A stretch of DNA of 64,000 nt from Dasypus novemcinctus (taxonomy: Eukaryota > Chordata > Mammalia > Cingulata > Dasypodidae), in the NCBI RefSeq assembly GCF_030445035.2, contig NC_080680.1, positions 47,133,212 through 47,197,211 of the forward strand, read 5' to 3'. The notes under the pieces were generated by a model that worked only from the letters and a program-made list of their open reading frames with translations, was not told where the DNA came from and ran no database searches. Below are positions 60,273 to 64,000 of the stretch, one piece after another; the first letter of the stretch is position 1, and each line of letters starts with the position of its first letter. The translations under genes and the position numbers were made by a program.

Positions 60273-60474
60273 ACATTTTGCCGTTTGTTTCTAGTTTTTT
60301 TTGTGGGTTAACATTAAGACCTGAGTTATTATTTTTTAATTTAAAAATACAAATATAAAGAAATTAAAACTGTACAACAAAGACATGCAATGAGAACAAA
60401 TTTTACTTCTATTCCTGACTGCTCCTCCCCTATCCTTCCAGTCAGAGGTTATCACTGGGTTAATACATTAAAAC

Positions 60475-60584
60475 AGGGATTCTTAACCGTTTTTGCTCCA
60501 TGGACCCCTCTGCCAGTCAGATGAAAACCAATTCAAGCTCGCGAACCCCCTGAAATTCGTGGACCCTTGATTAAGAACCCACGC
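60475..60584. mobile_element. Short hAT-like DNA element with terminal inverted repeats
   Basis: Begins gggattcttaaccg and ends gattaagaaccc, imperfect inverted repeats about 12 bases long; internal ccatggacccctctgcc. Same terminus as 16446. Confidence 0.55.
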
Positions 60585-61029
60585 TTTAAAAGAAAGTTAT
60601 TGTAAAGGTGAGTCCTGGCGTCCAAAGTTAAATGCTTAACTACAGGCTCTCAAAGGTCCACTTCCAACTCTAAAATTAATTCCGCATCTTTTGCAGCACC
60701 TGCTCCTCCGAGGGTGCAAAAAAACGTAGACAGTCTTCTCTAACATTACGATTAGTAGAGGATAACGGGCAGATGCCTTCAAACTGAGTTCAAAAATATA
60801 CACTGATGTAGAGCTTCTTGGGGGACAAAAAGACGGGACTCAGGCCTTCAGGGTAGGTGGCTTATTGATTGATTGAATAAAGGTCCCTACTAGGATGTAA
60901 GCTGTATGACGGCAGGGGGCTTCATCGCCAGCTCTCCCTGCAGGGCCTAGCTCACAATAGTGTCCTGCTGTGCTTAAGGTCCCGACTGTCCCACACAGAG
61001 GCCACAGGCCTGAGTGCTGAGCCGGCACG
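60585..61029. other. Sequence upstream of the RIC1 CpG island
   Basis: Nothing recognised; CpGs begin to appear from about 60700. No divergent first exon is identifiable. Confidence 0.4.
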
Positions 61030-61635
61030 CTAACAAGGGATGTCACGTGATTCGCGCACCCTCCAAGCCCCCTCCCACAGACGTTGTAACGCCAGGCACA
61101 CCCCTACCGGAGGCCCAACCAATCCGCGACTGAAGTCAAACTTGGCAAGGCCAAGCAAAGGTGCTTTACACCAGGCTGCGCATCACCACGCTCAACCCGT
61201 TTGCCTCGGAATGACTGGCGGCCGTCCCACCCTCCAGGTTCTGACAACACTCTCAGGATAGCAAGTGGGCGGGGCAGAGGAGCAAGACAATAAAAGCGCG
61301 TGCGTGTGACGCAATCGATGGCCCCCTGGGAAGCTCAGGGCGGTGCTTCAGAAATCTGCACAGATCTCAGCGCGGACAGGACGAGTTTTCATGGCGCGCG
61401 CGCGCGCCCGCCCTCCCGGGTCCGACCCACGCGGCGCGCCGTGGTGACGCCCGCGCGGCCCGAGGAAGGGGCGGGGCCGCGGCCGGGGCGGGCCTCCGCA
61501 CTCCTCCCGCCCCTTCGCTGTCTCGACTCTTCCTCCCCTTCCTTTCCCCCCCCCCCCCCAGTCAGCCCCGTCAGCGCCGGGGTGCTGTCGTCGCGTAACG
61601 TCGCGTCGGCCCGGCCCGGCCCGGCCAGCGGGCAG

Positions 61636-61716
61636 ATGTCCCGAGCTGCTGCCTCCGCTGCCGCCGACTCGGCCGGTGGCGGTGTGGAAGGCGGGTATCC
61701 GGCCCCGGGCCGCTGA
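61636..61716 (+). other. RIC1: Candidate upstream ORF in RIC1 5' leader (26 codons)
   Basis: An ATG at 61636 opens a 26-codon frame rich in Ala and Gly that ends at TGA 61714-61716, 60 bases before the RIC1 start. Its context (cagATGt) is weak. It matters only if transcription starts upstream of 61636, which is not known. If transcribed, it could lower RIC1 translation. Confidence 0.4.

Positions 61717-64000
<2,284 letters not shown>

Noticed and set aside
61300..61716. 138-codon plus frame upstream of RIC1
   Set aside because: It covers promoter sequence and likely lies mostly upstream of the transcription start; only its last 26 codons from 61636 are kept as a candidate uORF.

Overview
This is vertebrate nuclear DNA, and the repeats point to an armadillo (Xenarthra, most likely Dasypus). 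At least nine full-length copies of one tRNA-derived SINE are present. They carry an A box like tggcccagtgg, a B box like ggttcaaaccc, a GC-rich body and an (aaat)n-atcttt-A(n) tail, which is the DAS-SINE family known from armadillos. Shorter, older relatives of the same family also occur, together with pan-mammalian MIR, L2, MER5-type, MaLR and L1 fossils. No prokaryotic, organellar or viral genome is present.

Two genes reach into the window, both on the + strand. On the left is the 3' end of PDCD1LG2 (PD-L2). Positions 1-9675 are intron. The terminal exon begins at 9676, supplies only the last codon and stop (atc tga), and continues as a 3'UTR closely resembling the human one as recalled, up to an AATAAA at 10949-10954. 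On the right is the first coding exon of RIC1 (61777-61920, 48 codons, perfect gtaagt donor), inside a CpG island promoter of about 1.1 kb, followed by about 2 kb of intron 1. This matches the human chr9p24.1 order PDCD1LG2 > RIC1 with the same orientation. The two genes are functionally unrelated (immune checkpoint ligand; Rab6 exchange factor at the Golgi).

About 50 kb lies between them. Positions 11000-30000 are mostly old single-copy sequence with MIR, L2, MER5 and L1 3'-end fossils and MaLR-like LTRs. Positions 30130-50960 are a dense nest of retroelements: two DAS-SINEs in tandem at one target; a twin-primed L1 carrying a DAS-SINE; three copies of a MaLR-like LTR in the window; a separate ERV-L dUTPase fragment; about 3 kb of antisense L1 ORF2; and a 5.6-kb ERV-L provirus remnant with LTR, PBS and gag-pro-RT-RNaseH-integrase. 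The provirus is interrupted by an L1 3' end, itself interrupted by a DAS-SINE. It abuts the antisense 5' end of another L1. Positions 51000-61000 return to mostly unique sequence with a few LTR and L1 insertions.

No new biological system was found. The most noteworthy items are the uninterrupted DD35E integrase core inside the otherwise wrecked ERV-L, the multi-level nested insertions with readable target-site duplications, an unusual DAS-related SINE with an internal tandem array, and the RIC1 promoter/uORF architecture. Most long open frames in the window are antisense or sense readings of GC-rich SINE copies and are not genes. Repeat family names were assigned by recognition without a database, so subfamily calls are approximate.
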